A DNA stretch of 64,000 nucleotides from Clostridium estertheticum (GCF_011065935.2 NZ_JAAMNH020000001.1:4113001-4177000); one strand, 5' to 3'. Counted from the first letter of the stretch, positions 35,556 through 44,246 are shown. A program made the numbers and translations. The notes: generated by a model not told the origin, from the sequence alone.

Positions 35556-35645
35556 AATAACTCAGTTACACTGAGCTCTCAGTATACTGAGTTCGTAGGT
35601 ACTCTGCACTCGCGGTTTACACCGCGCTCGCAGTTTTCGCCGCGC
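35556..35645. repeat. Run of short GC-rich hairpins after marR
   Basis: Four small palindromic units follow each other: CTCAGTTACACTGAG, CTCAGTATACTGAG, CGCGGTTTACACCGCG and CGCAGTTTTCGCCGCG. The last two begin with the same CTCGC, as near-tandem repeats of ~18 bp. The stretch is much richer in GC than its surroundings. It probably terminates marR (minus strand) ahead of the ATPase operon. Confidence 0.6.
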
Positions 35646-36136
35646 TATTCAATATTTATTTTTCTTAGTTTTTTAACAGGCGTCTCTTCTTCTTTGACTG
35701 GGTTTACACCTTCCTTAAAAACGACCAGTATTTTGTTATAAATACTTAAAGCTGAAGAAATTTCTTCCTGAGTAAGTTTTCCGTAAATTTCAATAATATA
35801 TTTAGTAATCATGGCCTTTTCCTTTTCAATTACTATCTTCGCAACATCTGTAAGGGTTATTAAAACTATTCTTCTATCCTCGTCACTTCTTACTCTTTCT
35901 ACCATTAGCTTTTTTTCTAACCTGGCAATAACTCCTGTGGTAGTATTTAATGGTGCTATTATATATTCTGCTATTTCCGTCATATTAGCATTCTTTTTTC
36001 GATGCAAAAATAATAGTGCTAATATTTCATTCTTAGAGAAATCTAAGAATATATCACTCCACTGCTCTGGAAAAAACAAAACCTTAAACTCTTCAATATG
36101 ATTAAAAATGATTTCTTCTATTTTGTTTATATCCAT
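35645..36136 (-). CDS. MarR-family regulator, likely controls the ArsA operon
   Basis: About 163 aa from ATG 36136, 8 bases after GGAGG; an ATG 17 codons earlier would start inside the operator. Winged helix: ILALLFLHRKKNANMTEIAEYIIAPLNTTTGVIARLEKKLMVERVR, wing SDEDRRIVLITLTDVAK. Two tandem 21-bp sites lie just upstream and a third stands in front of the ATPase genes, so autoregulation and control of the ArsA cassette are well supported by sequence. The ligand is unknown. Confidence 0.9.
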   Translation of the reverse strand: MDINKIEEIIFNHIEEFKVLFFPEQWSDIFLDFSKNEILALLFLHRKKNANMTEIAEYIIAPLNTTTGVIARLEKKLMVERVRSDEDRRIVLITLTDVAKIVIEKEKAMITKYIIEIYGKLTQEEISSALSIYNKILVVFKEGVNPVKEEETPVKKLRKINIE

Positions 36137-36150
36137 AAACGACCTCCAAA

Positions 36151-36195
36151 ATAGTTCTTGTAGCGAACTATATTTTAATTCTATCACCGAAGTAT
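36151..36195. promoter_or_regulatory. Two tandem 21-bp MarR operators before marR
   Basis: Site 1 is 36151-36171 (ATAGTTC ... GAACTAT, near-perfect palindrome). Site 2 is 36175-36195 and matches the 35525-35545 site at 16 of 21 positions. Centre-to-centre spacing of 24 bp is about two helical turns. Confidence 0.72.
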
Positions 36196-36226
36196 TTTTC
36201 TGTCAATATAATCTCAGAAATTAGTC

Positions 36227-37288
36227 CTATTTCAACCATTCAGGTGCTTCTCTTATAATTGGCCTTATACCGTACTTTTCGTCAAAGTCTTTTAAAATGT
36301 TTTGCCTAGTTTCTGAGGATGTTTTAACATTAGAAATTAAATCTTTTGATATACCATAGGTAAATGGGCAATTAGCTAGACATATACCACAGTCTGTCCC
36401 TAAACTTCTCCATCTTCTATAGCACTCCTCAGCATTTATCTTCCACCTTAATATGCCTTCATCTTCTGCCATTTCGCTTTTAGGTATTGCCTTTCCTGGG
36501 CATGTCTTTGCACATCTTCCACAATCTAAACATAATTCTGTAACGCCAAAATCTTCTCGTACATCTGGTACAATTGGCATATCTGTGGTTACTATTCCCA
36601 GTCTAACACAAGCTCCATCTTCTTTAGTAATAAGTAGACCATTTCTTCCAAACTCACCCAACCCTGCATCTCTTGCTACCAGTGGTGCTACTACTAAATA
36701 GTTTCCGTCCATATGATTTCTAGCATCATACCCAAGTTCCCTAATATAATAGGAAAGTATCATTCCTATAGTTGCTGACTCTACATATCCTTTTGTAACA
36801 GCTATTGATTCTGGAAGCTTTGGTGCTCTCATAATCATTTCTTTATCCATAGCTACCGCAAACACAATTCCATACTTATGTTTTTTATTAATTTCTTCAC
36901 CATAATTTTCTTCATGTCTTCCCCTATGAGTATAATAATGATAATCTTTCATTTCTGCTATACCAACTAATTTAGCATTATAAAACTTAGCTAGTCCTTT
37001 GATTTTTTCTGTCATAGCAACTGGGTCCACATCAGCTTTATTTTGTGCAACTTCACCTTCGCTGAATTTTCTTATATCATATAAATATTTAAAGGAAGCA
37101 TCTACCATAGGCGAATTTATGCTATTAAACATCACTGACCCACGGCCTCCCATGGCTGGTAAACTTCTTAATGAATCATCACCTTCCTTTAAATCAGGTT
37201 TTTTACTATAATAATCATTATAAATTTCGCTTCCTTCACTATAATTCATTCTTGCAAACATTGTATCTCTCTCATCAAACCTTTTCAT
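36227..37288 (-). CDS. Reductive-dehalogenase-like corrinoid/Fe-S protein
   Basis: 353 aa. The middle domain (ATIGMILSYYIRELGYDARN, VAPLVARDAGLGEFGRNGLL, VRLGIVTTDMPIVPD) is the corrinoid-binding fold shared by RdhA and QueG. Two [4Fe-4S] sites follow: CLDCGRCAKTCPGKAIP, and an upstream Cys plus CGICLANCPF. The REAPEWLK tail is short. It has no twin-arginine leader and no rdhB anchor gene, so it is probably cytosolic and not a respiratory dehalogenase. The N-terminal segment (FDERDTMFARMNYSEGSEIY) is typical of RdhA-like proteins from non-dehalogenating clostridia. Substrate unknown. Confidence 0.8.
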   Translation of the reverse strand: MKRFDERDTMFARMNYSEGSEIYNDYYSKKPDLKEGDDSLRSLPAMGGRGSVMFNSINSPMVDASFKYLYDIRKFSEGEVAQNKADVDPVAMTEKIKGLAKFYNAKLVGIAEMKDYHYYTHRGRHEENYGEEINKKHKYGIVFAVAMDKEMIMRAPKLPESIAVTKGYVESATIGMILSYYIRELGYDARNHMDGNYLVVAPLVARDAGLGEFGRNGLLITKEDGACVRLGIVTTDMPIVPDVREDFGVTELCLDCGRCAKTCPGKAIPKSEMAEDEGILRWKINAEECYRRWRSLGTDCGICLANCPFTYGISKDLISNVKTSSETRQNILKDFDEKYGIRPIIREAPEWLK

Positions 37289-37343
37289 ATATTTCCCCTT
37301 TTATGTTTTTTATAAATATCTTCAACTAACCACACCGCAATTA

Positions 37344-38165
37344 TTACTCAGCTTTTCCAGTTAAGTACGGTGCATAAGTCATGTAGGCATGATTCTCCGT
37401 GATATATTCGTCCTTAATTAAACCTATATTTTGATTGTAAATTTTTCTATATATTTTATTATTTCTTACATATCCACCAAACATACCAGGTGTAATAGAA
37501 TGTTCCTTCTCATAAACTTCATATTTATTCATTGACCCTTCTGTGCTTATCCATTCTCCGACTAAGTTATCCCTTGTTAGATATATTGCAAGTTGAAAGT
37601 CACTACTTGTCCCATTATAAATTTGTAGGTCTAGAGAGTTATACGCACAAGTTGCCCCAGTTCCAAAAGGTTGGCTTCTGTTAATATCTGGAAAAACATC
37701 GTGGCTATGTCTGTACCTTTCCGTTACAGTTAGATTAGTATGTAATGTCATCCAATATATAAGATTTGAAAGCTGACAAAGACCCCCTCCTACCCCAGCT
37801 TTAAATGTACCATCAGCACATAATACTAATCCATCTAAATATCCCTTTCTGTAAGTGGGCTTACCTATAAGCTTCCAATAAGAAAAAGTTTGTCCTGGTC
37901 TTATAACTATACCATTTAGTTTCGCAGCTGCAAGTTTAAGATTTGTGATTTTATTGTATTGAAGTATCATATCTACATCTTTAAGTTTTCTTAAAAGAGG
38001 TGTACTGTGAGTAAATAGAACATAGGAATATAATTTAACACTTGTATTCTTAGCATAATTTTTACCTTTAAAATACCACTGCTTGTATCTTTTAGCAGAG
38101 TAATACACGCTACCAAATAAGCGTCTTATTCTTGACCTTTTTATAGGTTTTTTCTCCAAATACAT
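37344..38165 (-). CDS. VanW-family protein
   Basis: About 273 aa from ATG 38165 (MYLEKKPIKRSR), with GAGG close upstream; a TTG six codons earlier is weaker. The VanW core is clear: LAAAKLNGIVIRPGQTFSYW, YRKGYLDGLVLCADGTFKAG, GVGGGLCQLSNLIYWMTLHT and TERYRHSHDVFPD. No signal peptide. VanW occurs in some vancomycin clusters, but most family members, like this one, stand alone with unknown function, perhaps at the cell wall. Confidence 0.88.
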   Translation of the reverse strand: MYLEKKPIKRSRIRRLFGSVYYSAKRYKQWYFKGKNYAKNTSVKLYSYVLFTHSTPLLRKLKDVDMILQYNKITNLKLAAAKLNGIVIRPGQTFSYWKLIGKPTYRKGYLDGLVLCADGTFKAGVGGGLCQLSNLIYWMTLHTNLTVTERYRHSHDVFPDINRSQPFGTGATCAYNSLDLQIYNGTSSDFQLAIYLTRDNLVGEWISTEGSMNKYEVYEKEHSITPGMFGGYVRNNKIYRKIYNQNIGLIKDEYITENHAYMTYAPYLTGKAE

Positions 38166-38469
38166 GATAACCTCAACCCCCAAAGCTAATATAGATATAT
38201 TCTATTTACATAATTCAACAAACATCCATAATTATCCTTCAAGACTTACTTAAGAAACTAAGAAGTTCTGATATGCTATTCAAATTATCAATAAAATTAC
38301 GGAATATTAAAAATATTTATACAATTTATATCTTTTAAAATAAGGTCCAATATGCTATAATTACTCAATAATAATTGTTATTTGCTTATTGTTTTAGCTA
38401 AATAAAATAGAACTGTTTTCTTACAACTTTTAGTTTTCTTTAAAAGTAAAAAAGAAAGGTGATGAGGTT

Positions 38470-38889
38470 ATGAATAACAACACAAAAATATTTGTTAATT
38501 TACCGGTTAAAAATCTTACAAAATCCATAAATTTTTTCACTAAACTTGGTTTTACATTTAATCCTCAATTTACTGATAAAAATGCCACATGTATGAATGT
38601 TGGCGAAAACATATTTGTCATGTTATTGATTGAAAGATTTTTTAAAACATTCACAAAAAAAGAGATCTCCGATGCCAAAAAGAACACAGAAGTCATTGTT
38701 GCATTATCTGTTGATAACAAGGAAAAAGTTGATGAAATTGTAAATAAAGCTCTGGCTGCCGGTGGAAAAACCTCCAATAAACCCAATGATCAAGGTTTTA
38801 TGTATGGATGGAGTTTTCAAGATCTAGATGGTCACCTTTGGGAGATAATTTATATGGATAAAAATATAGACACTGAAAATAAAGATTGA
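38470..38889 (+). CDS. VOC-family (glyoxalase/bleomycin-resistance fold) protein
   Basis: 139 aa. Two beta-alpha-beta-beta-beta units: FVNLPVKNLTKSINFFTKLG at the start and, after ALAAGGKTSNKPNDQGFMYG, the closing strand SFQDLDGHLWEIIYMD with the conserved metal-ligand Glu. It resembles the YaeR/PhnB-like group rather than glyoxalase I. Substrate unknown. A strong terminator follows. Confidence 0.88.
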   Translation: MNNNTKIFVNLPVKNLTKSINFFTKLGFTFNPQFTDKNATCMNVGENIFVMLLIERFFKTFTKKEISDAKKNTEVIVALSVDNKEKVDEIVNKALAAGGKTSNKPNDQGFMYGWSFQDLDGHLWEIIYMDKNIDTENKD

Positions 38890-38904
38890 AGTACTTAATA
38901 CCAT

Positions 38905-38950
38905 AAAGTAAGAACCTGAGTATTAATTTCACTCAGGTTCTTACTTTTTT
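38905..38950 (+). terminator. Terminator of the VOC gene
   Basis: AAAGTAAGAACCTGAGT/ACTCAGGTTCTTACTTT arms (17 bp) enclose a 9-base loop and end in TTTTTT. Confidence 0.92.
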
Positions 38951-38987
38951 TATGACTCAAGTAAAGGAACTGTCGCCCTGCTCTCTC

Positions 38988-40001
38988 TTAGATAGATAAA
39001 CCATTTATTTCACATAGTGTATTAATAACTGAAAAAATCAATATAGCTGCTAAGTTTGCTGTAATATCATCTTGGTCAAATCTTGGTGAAACTTCAGCAA
39101 TATCAAAGCACACTACTTTATTTGATTTTAAAATATATTTTAGGTACTTTAGTACAAGTTCTGGATCTAGTCCAAGTGGCTGTGCTGCACTTACCCCTGG
39201 AGCAAAAGCTGTAGAAAACACATCAGAGCATATAGTTACATATAAATAATCTCTTAATTTTATGAAATCATCAATTTTGTTTATCACTTCACAATCATCA
39301 CCATCTATAATATCCTTTGCAAGCATGTATTTAGCTCCTAGCCTATCCGCAGTTTTAAAAAGATCTATAGTATTACTGTGCTTTTGAATTCCAATACACA
39401 TATAAGCGTATTGAAGATCTCTGTTGCTACAAATATCTGCTATTTGTCTAAACATTGTTCCGGAACTTGCTCCTTGTGTATAAGGTCTCAAATCAAAATG
39501 AGCATCGAAATTTACTATACCAATACTCGGTTGCTCACTTTTTTGTGATAAGTAATTTAATATACCCATATAATCTCCAAAAGCAACTTCATGGCCACCT
39601 CCTAAAACAATAGGGAAAAGGTTTAAGCTTAAAACTCTTTCTACTGCTTTGGCTAAAATATCTTGGCTTTCCAAAAGCGTGCAGTCTTCGCAGTATATAT
39701 CTCCTGCATCAAAAAGTTTTACCTCCTGTGAAAAATTACATGGAAGGTTACCTAATGCACGTCTTATACTTTGGGGACCCTTTGCTGCTCCAGTTCTTCC
39801 TCTGTTAAGCCTTACACCTTCATCACAACAAAACCCAATAAAAGCAAAACCAAGTTTTCCAGTATAGGCAACTAAATCAGCATTTTTTAGATCTATTATA
39901 TTTACACATTGGTGCCATCTAAAAGCATCATAATTGGTTTCACTATCAGTTCGTCCTTGCCAAACTGTCTCATCTGTTATTTTGTAATTTTTGTCAAACA
40001 T
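38988..40001 (-). CDS. hutG: Arginase-family ureohydrolase, probable formimidoylglutamase
   Basis: 337 aa. Manganese-site motifs: VLGGGHEVAFGDY, GIVNFDAHFDLRP, and VTICSDVFSTAFAPGVSA. The LNRGRTGAAKGPQSIRRALG segment and overall length fit HutG, which releases formamide from N-formimidoyl-glutamate in histidine breakdown. In the third motif the first Asp of the usual DxD ligand pair is Cys (CSD). Other hut genes are absent here, so the assignment rests on sequence alone. Confidence 0.82.
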   Translation of the reverse strand: MFDKNYKITDETVWQGRTDSETNYDAFRWHQCVNIIDLKNADLVAYTGKLGFAFIGFCCDEGVRLNRGRTGAAKGPQSIRRALGNLPCNFSQEVKLFDAGDIYCEDCTLLESQDILAKAVERVLSLNLFPIVLGGGHEVAFGDYMGILNYLSQKSEQPSIGIVNFDAHFDLRPYTQGASSGTMFRQIADICSNRDLQYAYMCIGIQKHSNTIDLFKTADRLGAKYMLAKDIIDGDDCEVINKIDDFIKLRDYLYVTICSDVFSTAFAPGVSAAQPLGLDPELVLKYLKYILKSNKVVCFDIAEVSPRFDQDDITANLAAILIFSVINTLCEINGLSI

Positions 40002-40314
40002 ATTATTTATCCTCCCAAACTCTTCATATATTTAAAATTAAAATACATTAGCAATCTATTTTAATTTTATTCTCCATAACTACAGCCTCTTATAAGATGC
40101 TATGTTATCTTTGTTTTTGAATATATATATTTTATTCTACAAAATATATTAAAAACCTTTATATAAAACTATTTTTTAAGTATCTTCATATTTATTTTAA
40201 TATAGTACTTCCCAAATTAAGTTTACATAGTTGTAAGTATTTATTCTCATATACATGCTATAATTATACAAATAGTATATAGCACAATTAGATTAGCCAA
40301 GGAGGAGGAACATT
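40002..40314. other. Divergent promoter gap, hutG-like and pirin
   Basis: 313 bp, AT-rich, no gene. For pirin an extended -10 element (TGCTATAAT) ends at 40264. No convincing operator palindrome was found. Confidence 0.5.
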
Positions 40315-41154
40315 ATGCAACTTAGAACAATACGCAAATTAGTAACCGGAACCACTCAATACGATGGAGCCGGAGTGAAACTTGTTAGGGTTATTAGTAG
40401 CCCGGATGTTGTGGAGTTTGATCCATTTTTGATGTTAGACGCTTTTGACTCTTATGATTCATTTGATTACACAAAAGGTTTTCCGTGGCATCCTCATAGG
40501 GGAATTGAGACGGTTACTTACCTAATAAGTGGGGACATCGAGCATGAGGATAGTTTAGGAAACAAAGGAAACATATTAGATGGCTGCTGCCAATGGATGA
40601 CTGCTGGAGGTGGAATCCTCCATCAAGAAATGCCTCAGCCCTCGGATAGAATGTTAGGTGTTCAGCTTTGGCTTAACCTACCCCGCAAAGATAAAATGGT
40701 AGCGCCAAAGTACAGAGATATAAGAGCAGATATGGTGCCTAAAATCCACGAAGCTGGTTGTACAATAGGAATTATCTCCGGACATTATAAGGGTAATTCA
40801 GGTTCAGTGCAAGGTGACTATGTAAAAATGATGTTTTTGGACGTGGATATGAAAGCTGGTGCAACTTGGCAATTAGAAACCACAAAAGATGCAACCTTGT
40901 TTATCTATATAGTAGAAGGTGAAGGCTGGTTTGATAATTCTGATGAGACTTTACTTTCTAGTAAAAGAGCAGTGCTTTTTAATAATGGCGACGAGCTATA
41001 CGCCAGAGCATCAGAAAAAGGACTTCGTTTCCTTCTGTTTTCTGGAGCCCAATTAAATGAACCAATCGCATGGGGTGGTCCAATTGTGATGAATACCCAG
41101 CAAGAACTTAAGCAAGCCTTTAAGGATATTGATGATGGAACCTTTGCTAAGTGA
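40315..41154 (+). CDS. Pirin-family protein
   Basis: 279 aa bicupin. N-terminal pirin motif: FDPFLMLDAFDSYDSFDYTK, FPWHPHRGIETVTYLISG (metal His pair), GCCQWMTAGGGILHQEMPQP. The C-terminal domain is beta-rich (LFIYIVEGEGWFDN, LFSGAQLNEPIAWGGPIVMN). Related proteins such as YhhW act as quercetin dioxygenases or redox sensors; the role here is unknown. AGGAGGAGG precedes the ATG. Monocistronic. Confidence 0.92.
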   Translation: MQLRTIRKLVTGTTQYDGAGVKLVRVISSPDVVEFDPFLMLDAFDSYDSFDYTKGFPWHPHRGIETVTYLISGDIEHEDSLGNKGNILDGCCQWMTAGGGILHQEMPQPSDRMLGVQLWLNLPRKDKMVAPKYRDIRADMVPKIHEAGCTIGIISGHYKGNSGSVQGDYVKMMFLDVDMKAGATWQLETTKDATLFIYIVEGEGWFDNSDETLLSSKRAVLFNNGDELYARASEKGLRFLLFSGAQLNEPIAWGGPIVMNTQQELKQAFKDIDDGTFAK

Positions 41155-41307
41155 ATAGTCATAAAATCTTAATTTTAAATATTTGCAATTGGGGAAGTTT
41201 TTGTATATTATTAGTGTTATACTATTATTTACAATCTTATTGTAAGAGAAAACAAATAAGCAGATATAGACAGTCTCTGTTGACTGATCAAAAGGGAGGC
41301 AAATTAT

Positions 41308-41523
41308 ATGAAAAATTTTGCAAGTGCTGAAAAAATCGGATTAAGAAATAATGAAACAAAAAAACTTATTGTTGTATACCCATTCAAACCACAAGGTACA
41401 GATGCTGAAATCGATAAAACTGTTAAAGACTGGTATTACAAGCAAAGCTGTTCAGCTGAAGATGAGATTTTAAATGCCCATGTGGATTTTTTAACTGAAT
41501 ATGAAATGAAATCACATCAATAA
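41308..41523 (+). CDS. 71-aa conserved-looking small protein
   Basis: Strong AAAGGGAGG ribosome site. The protein opens MKNFASAEKIGLRNNETKKL, continues IVVYPFKPQGTDAEIDKTVK, and ends in an acidic helix. I do not recognise a family. It is soluble and mixed alpha/beta in composition, and stands alone before a large hairpin. Confidence 0.65.
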   Translation: MKNFASAEKIGLRNNETKKLIVVYPFKPQGTDAEIDKTVKDWYYKQSCSAEDEILNAHVDFLTEYEMKSHQ

Positions 41524-41564
41524 ATTAAATATTGCATTTACTTGTGTTTCATAATTTCTTATAG

Positions 41565-41623
41565 AATAAAGTAAATAACAAGCTAGGTATATTAAAATCC
41601 TTAACTTGTTATTTTACTTTATT
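41565..41623. terminator. 18-bp inverted repeat shared by convergent genes
   Basis: AATAAAGTAAATAACAAG pairs with CTTGTTATTTTACTTTATT (one bulge). The right arm covers the stop codon of the glucosaminidase gene, so the gene end and terminator coincide. Confidence 0.7.
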
Positions 41624-41996
41624 TTCTTATTTTAAAAATACATCCCAAGTAACAAGCCTTGCGGTAATCATCCGAATTTAATACGCCTCTATATCGAGTA
41701 TTTGTTAAGAATTTCCCATAATCTAAAATGCTCTCTTCTATTGAGCTATACTTTCTAAATTTAGCCATCACAGGAGTTTTAACTCCATTAATCATTTCAT
41801 TAGTAAGAAATTCTTGAGCTTCAAATCCACAACCGTCTGTCCACTTAATACCAAATATATTGTTACCCTTAACAACCTTAAGCCAGCCTGTTTCTAGTAT
41901 AGCTTGCGCCATAGTAACCGAAGGAAAAAGGCCATACTTTTCAAAAGCAACTAACGCCCCTGGTAAAATCTGTTTTATTATTTTTTCTTTATCCAT
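41619..41996 (-). CDS. Glucosaminidase-domain protein, C-terminally shortened
   Basis: 125 aa. The FlgJ/LytD glucosaminidase core is present: AQAILETGWLKVVKGNNIFGIKW (catalytic Glu in LETGW), FRKYSSIEESILDYGKFL. Normal domains continue with an ...ACY-x-GYATDP-Y-KLI helix, but here the chain turns into ACYLGCIFKIRK and stops inside a hairpin. A frameshift or replaced 3' end is likely. There is no signal peptide, so export and activity are doubtful; it may be a relic. Confidence 0.75.
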   Translation of the reverse strand: MDKEKIIKQILPGALVAFEKYGLFPSVTMAQAILETGWLKVVKGNNIFGIKWTDGCGFEAQEFLTNEMINGVKTPVMAKFRKYSSIEESILDYGKFLTNTRYRGVLNSDDYRKACYLGCIFKIRK

Positions 41997-42137
41997 GGAT
42001 TGCTTCTCCTTTTATACTTTAATATTTAAATAGATGAATAAAATAATAATTTTGTAATATACAATCTCAAAATTACAAATTCAAATTGTATATTTATTTA
42101 TAATATGTCGTATATGTCATATTGATAAGAATTAATA

Positions 42138-42197
42138 ATAGTTGCAATGGAAACTAAAATGTTATATTATTAAATTAGTAGGAAGTGCAACTAATTT
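42138..42197. promoter_or_regulatory. Probable MarR operators before the MarR/MFS pair
   Basis: AAATTAGT/ACTAATTT arms (8 bp) at 42172-42197 contain AGTGCAACTAA. A related AGTTGCAATGGAAACTAA lies at 42140-42157. Both contain the TTGCA-type half-site common in MarR operators and lie just before the regulator. Confidence 0.5.
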
Positions 42198-42212
42198 TGG
42201 AGGTATAAATAA

Positions 42213-42671
42213 ATGAATGAAAATAGAAACTCTGTAGCAAGGTGGATTTCTCTTTTGCACAGACATGGCCATGAATATGTGGGAAGGCAACTTAAGCAAT
42301 ATAATATAAATAAAGGTCAATATATATTTTTAAATGCATTATATAAGAAAGATGGAATAAGGCAGGAGGAATTATCGGATTACCTTAAGATTGATAAAGG
42401 TACCACAGCGAAGGCTATTAAAAAGTTAGAGGATGATGAGTATATTATTAGAATAGTAGATGTGAAAGATAAGAGAGCCTATAATGTTTACCTTACTGAT
42501 AAAGCATTAAAAATAAAACCTACGGTAAGAAAAGCTATGATGGCTTGGACAGATATTTTATTCTTAGGATTTAGTAAAGAGGAAAAGGAAACTGCCTTAG
42601 TACTATTAGAACGAATGGGTGAAAATGCCACCAACATAAATGACCATTTTACAGATGATGCAGCACATTAG
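42213..42671 (+). CDS. MarR-family regulator
   Basis: 152 aa. Winged helix: GQYIFLNALYKKDGIRQEELSDYLKIDKGTTAKAIKKLEDDEYIIR, wing VDVKDKRAYNVYLTD. It ends just before the MFS gene (start 13 bp later, ribosome site in its stop region), so the pair is one operon and it probably represses its own efflux pump. Confidence 0.92.
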   Translation: MNENRNSVARWISLLHRHGHEYVGRQLKQYNINKGQYIFLNALYKKDGIRQEELSDYLKIDKGTTAKAIKKLEDDEYIIRIVDVKDKRAYNVYLTDKALKIKPTVRKAMMAWTDILFLGFSKEEKETALVLLERMGENATNINDHFTDDAAH

Positions 42672-42683
42672 GAGATGATAATA

Positions 42684-43937
42684 GTGGATATACTGGCTTC
42701 TGCTAAACGATTTATTAACAATAACTTTCATGCTCTCACACATAAGAATTATAGATATTTTTGGCTTGGACAATGTGTTTCCTTAATAGGTACTTGGACA
42801 CAAAACATAGGTCAATCTTGGCTAGTGCTTTCCTTAACAGGTTCACCATTTTTACTTGGACTTGTTGGAACCATGCAATTTTTACCCGTAACCTTTTTCT
42901 CATTGTTTGCTGGGGTAGTAACAGATAAATTCCCAAAGAAAAAAATACTGATTTTCACTCAGACGGTATCCATGATATTAGCTTTTATATTATCTGGATT
43001 AGTGTTTACACATACACTAAAGTACGAATATATAATACTTTTAGCGCTATGTCTTGGATTTTGCAATACACTAGATATGCCAACTAGACAGGCTTTTAAT
43101 ATGGAAATAGTAGGTAAAGAGGATTTGATGAATGCAGTTGCTTTAAATTCTGCCACTTTTAATTTAGCAAGAATTATAGGACCAGCTATTGGAGCTATGC
43201 TTATGGGATACCTTGGAGCGGGATGGTGTTTTTTATTAAATGGTTTTAGCTTTATGGCAGTAATCTATGGACTGGTTCACATTGAAGCAGTGGCTTATGT
43301 AAGAATGAAGAGTTCTGAAAAAGGCATATTTAAGGAAATAGTTGATGGTCTTAAATATATAATAAAGAATCCTATTTTGGTAGAAACCTTGATACTCGTA
43401 AGTATTATGGGAGTATTTGTTTTTAACTACAGTGTTTTAATACCTGTATTTACAAAAAATGTACTACATATGGATGCAAAAACCTATGGAATTTTATTAT
43501 CTGCGCTTGGTGCAGGTTCCCTTATTGGAGCACTTCTTATTACTTTTAAAAGTAAAGGCGGTCCAAATAGAATTCTTATGGTTGGTAGTTCTATTGCCAT
43601 TGGCGTAATGTTAATTTTTACAGGCATGAGTAATTTATATTATCTTACTGCACTAAGTTTAGCTATAACTGGCATATTCAATATGTTTTTTTCCACCACA
43701 GCTAATTCCACGCTGCAGCTAAATTCTAAGGATGAATACAGAGGAAGAGTAATGAGTGTATATTCACTTGTGTTTGCTGGATTTACTCCTATAGGAAGCC
43801 TATTTTCTGGTTTTATAGCTGAGAAATATGGCGCTAGAGTTTGCTTTATACTATCGGGCGTTTGTACAATAGCATTGATATTGTTACTTGTGACATGGGT
43901 TAAACTTAGGAAAAAAGGAGTAAGCAGTTTTTCCTAA
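42684..43937 (+). CDS. MFS efflux transporter (EntS/MFS_3 type)
   Basis: About 417 aa. GTG 42684 is preferred, 8 bases after AGGAG; the ATG at 42675 touches the ribosome site. Twelve helices in the MFS_3 pattern: NYRYFWLGQCVSLIGTWTQN, GVVTDKFPKKKILIFTQTVS (motif A), LDMPTRQAFNMEIVGKED, and NSTLQLNSKDEYRGRVMSVY. Related pumps export siderophores, macrolides or other drugs. Coupled to a MarR regulator, so substrate-induced efflux is likely. Confidence 0.93.
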   Translation: MDILASAKRFINNNFHALTHKNYRYFWLGQCVSLIGTWTQNIGQSWLVLSLTGSPFLLGLVGTMQFLPVTFFSLFAGVVTDKFPKKKILIFTQTVSMILAFILSGLVFTHTLKYEYIILLALCLGFCNTLDMPTRQAFNMEIVGKEDLMNAVALNSATFNLARIIGPAIGAMLMGYLGAGWCFLLNGFSFMAVIYGLVHIEAVAYVRMKSSEKGIFKEIVDGLKYIIKNPILVETLILVSIMGVFVFNYSVLIPVFTKNVLHMDAKTYGILLSALGAGSLIGALLITFKSKGGPNRILMVGSSIAIGVMLIFTGMSNLYYLTALSLAITGIFNMFFSTTANSTLQLNSKDEYRGRVMSVYSLVFAGFTPIGSLFSGFIAEKYGARVCFILSGVCTIALILLLVTWVKLRKKGVSSFS

Positions 43938-43948
43938 TACTGCTTACT
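43919..43948. terminator. Two-way terminator after the MFS gene
   Basis: AGTAAGCAGT/ACTGCTTACT arms hold the MFS stop codon in the loop. T-runs follow on both strands, serving the convergent gene at 43944 as well. Confidence 0.75.
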
Positions 43949-44246
43949 TTATATTTTTCACTTTATATTTTTTATTCAATACAAAATTAATCAGTATAAA
44001 TATTAATTGAAGCCCAATCAAAATATTATATTGCCAATTGATTAGTGGATCTAAAAGAGTATATCTTCCAATTATAACAAAGCTCAATCCTGCTATTGTG
44101 TATAATAATCTTTGAGCAAGAAGATATTTTTTTAAGGTATTCTCATCTTTAATATTCTGTTTTTTTATAAACTTAGGAGTATTCCCAAAGACAATAGATA
44201 TTACACCAGTAATTATCATAAGTAGACCCATTATTATATGAAACAT
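43944..44246 (-). CDS. 100-aa membrane protein, unknown
   Basis: Three hydrophobic helices: IIMGLLMIITGVISIVFG, LLYTIAGLSFVIIGRY and ILIGLQLIFILINFVL, with a basic loop between. It resembles small DUF3784-like membrane proteins in layout, but I cannot assign the family firmly. Confidence 0.65.
   Translation of the reverse strand: MFHIIMGLLMIITGVISIVFGNTPKFIKKQNIKDENTLKKYLLAQRLLYTIAGLSFVIIGRYTLLDPLINWQYNILIGLQLIFILINFVLNKKYKVKNIK

Noticed and set aside
35556..35645. CRISPR array
   Set aside because: The repeated units are short palindromes with no spacers of uniform length and no cas genes.
37344..38165. Vancomycin-resistance locus
   Set aside because: VanW alone does not indicate resistance; no vanA/B, vanH, vanX, vanS or vanR nearby.
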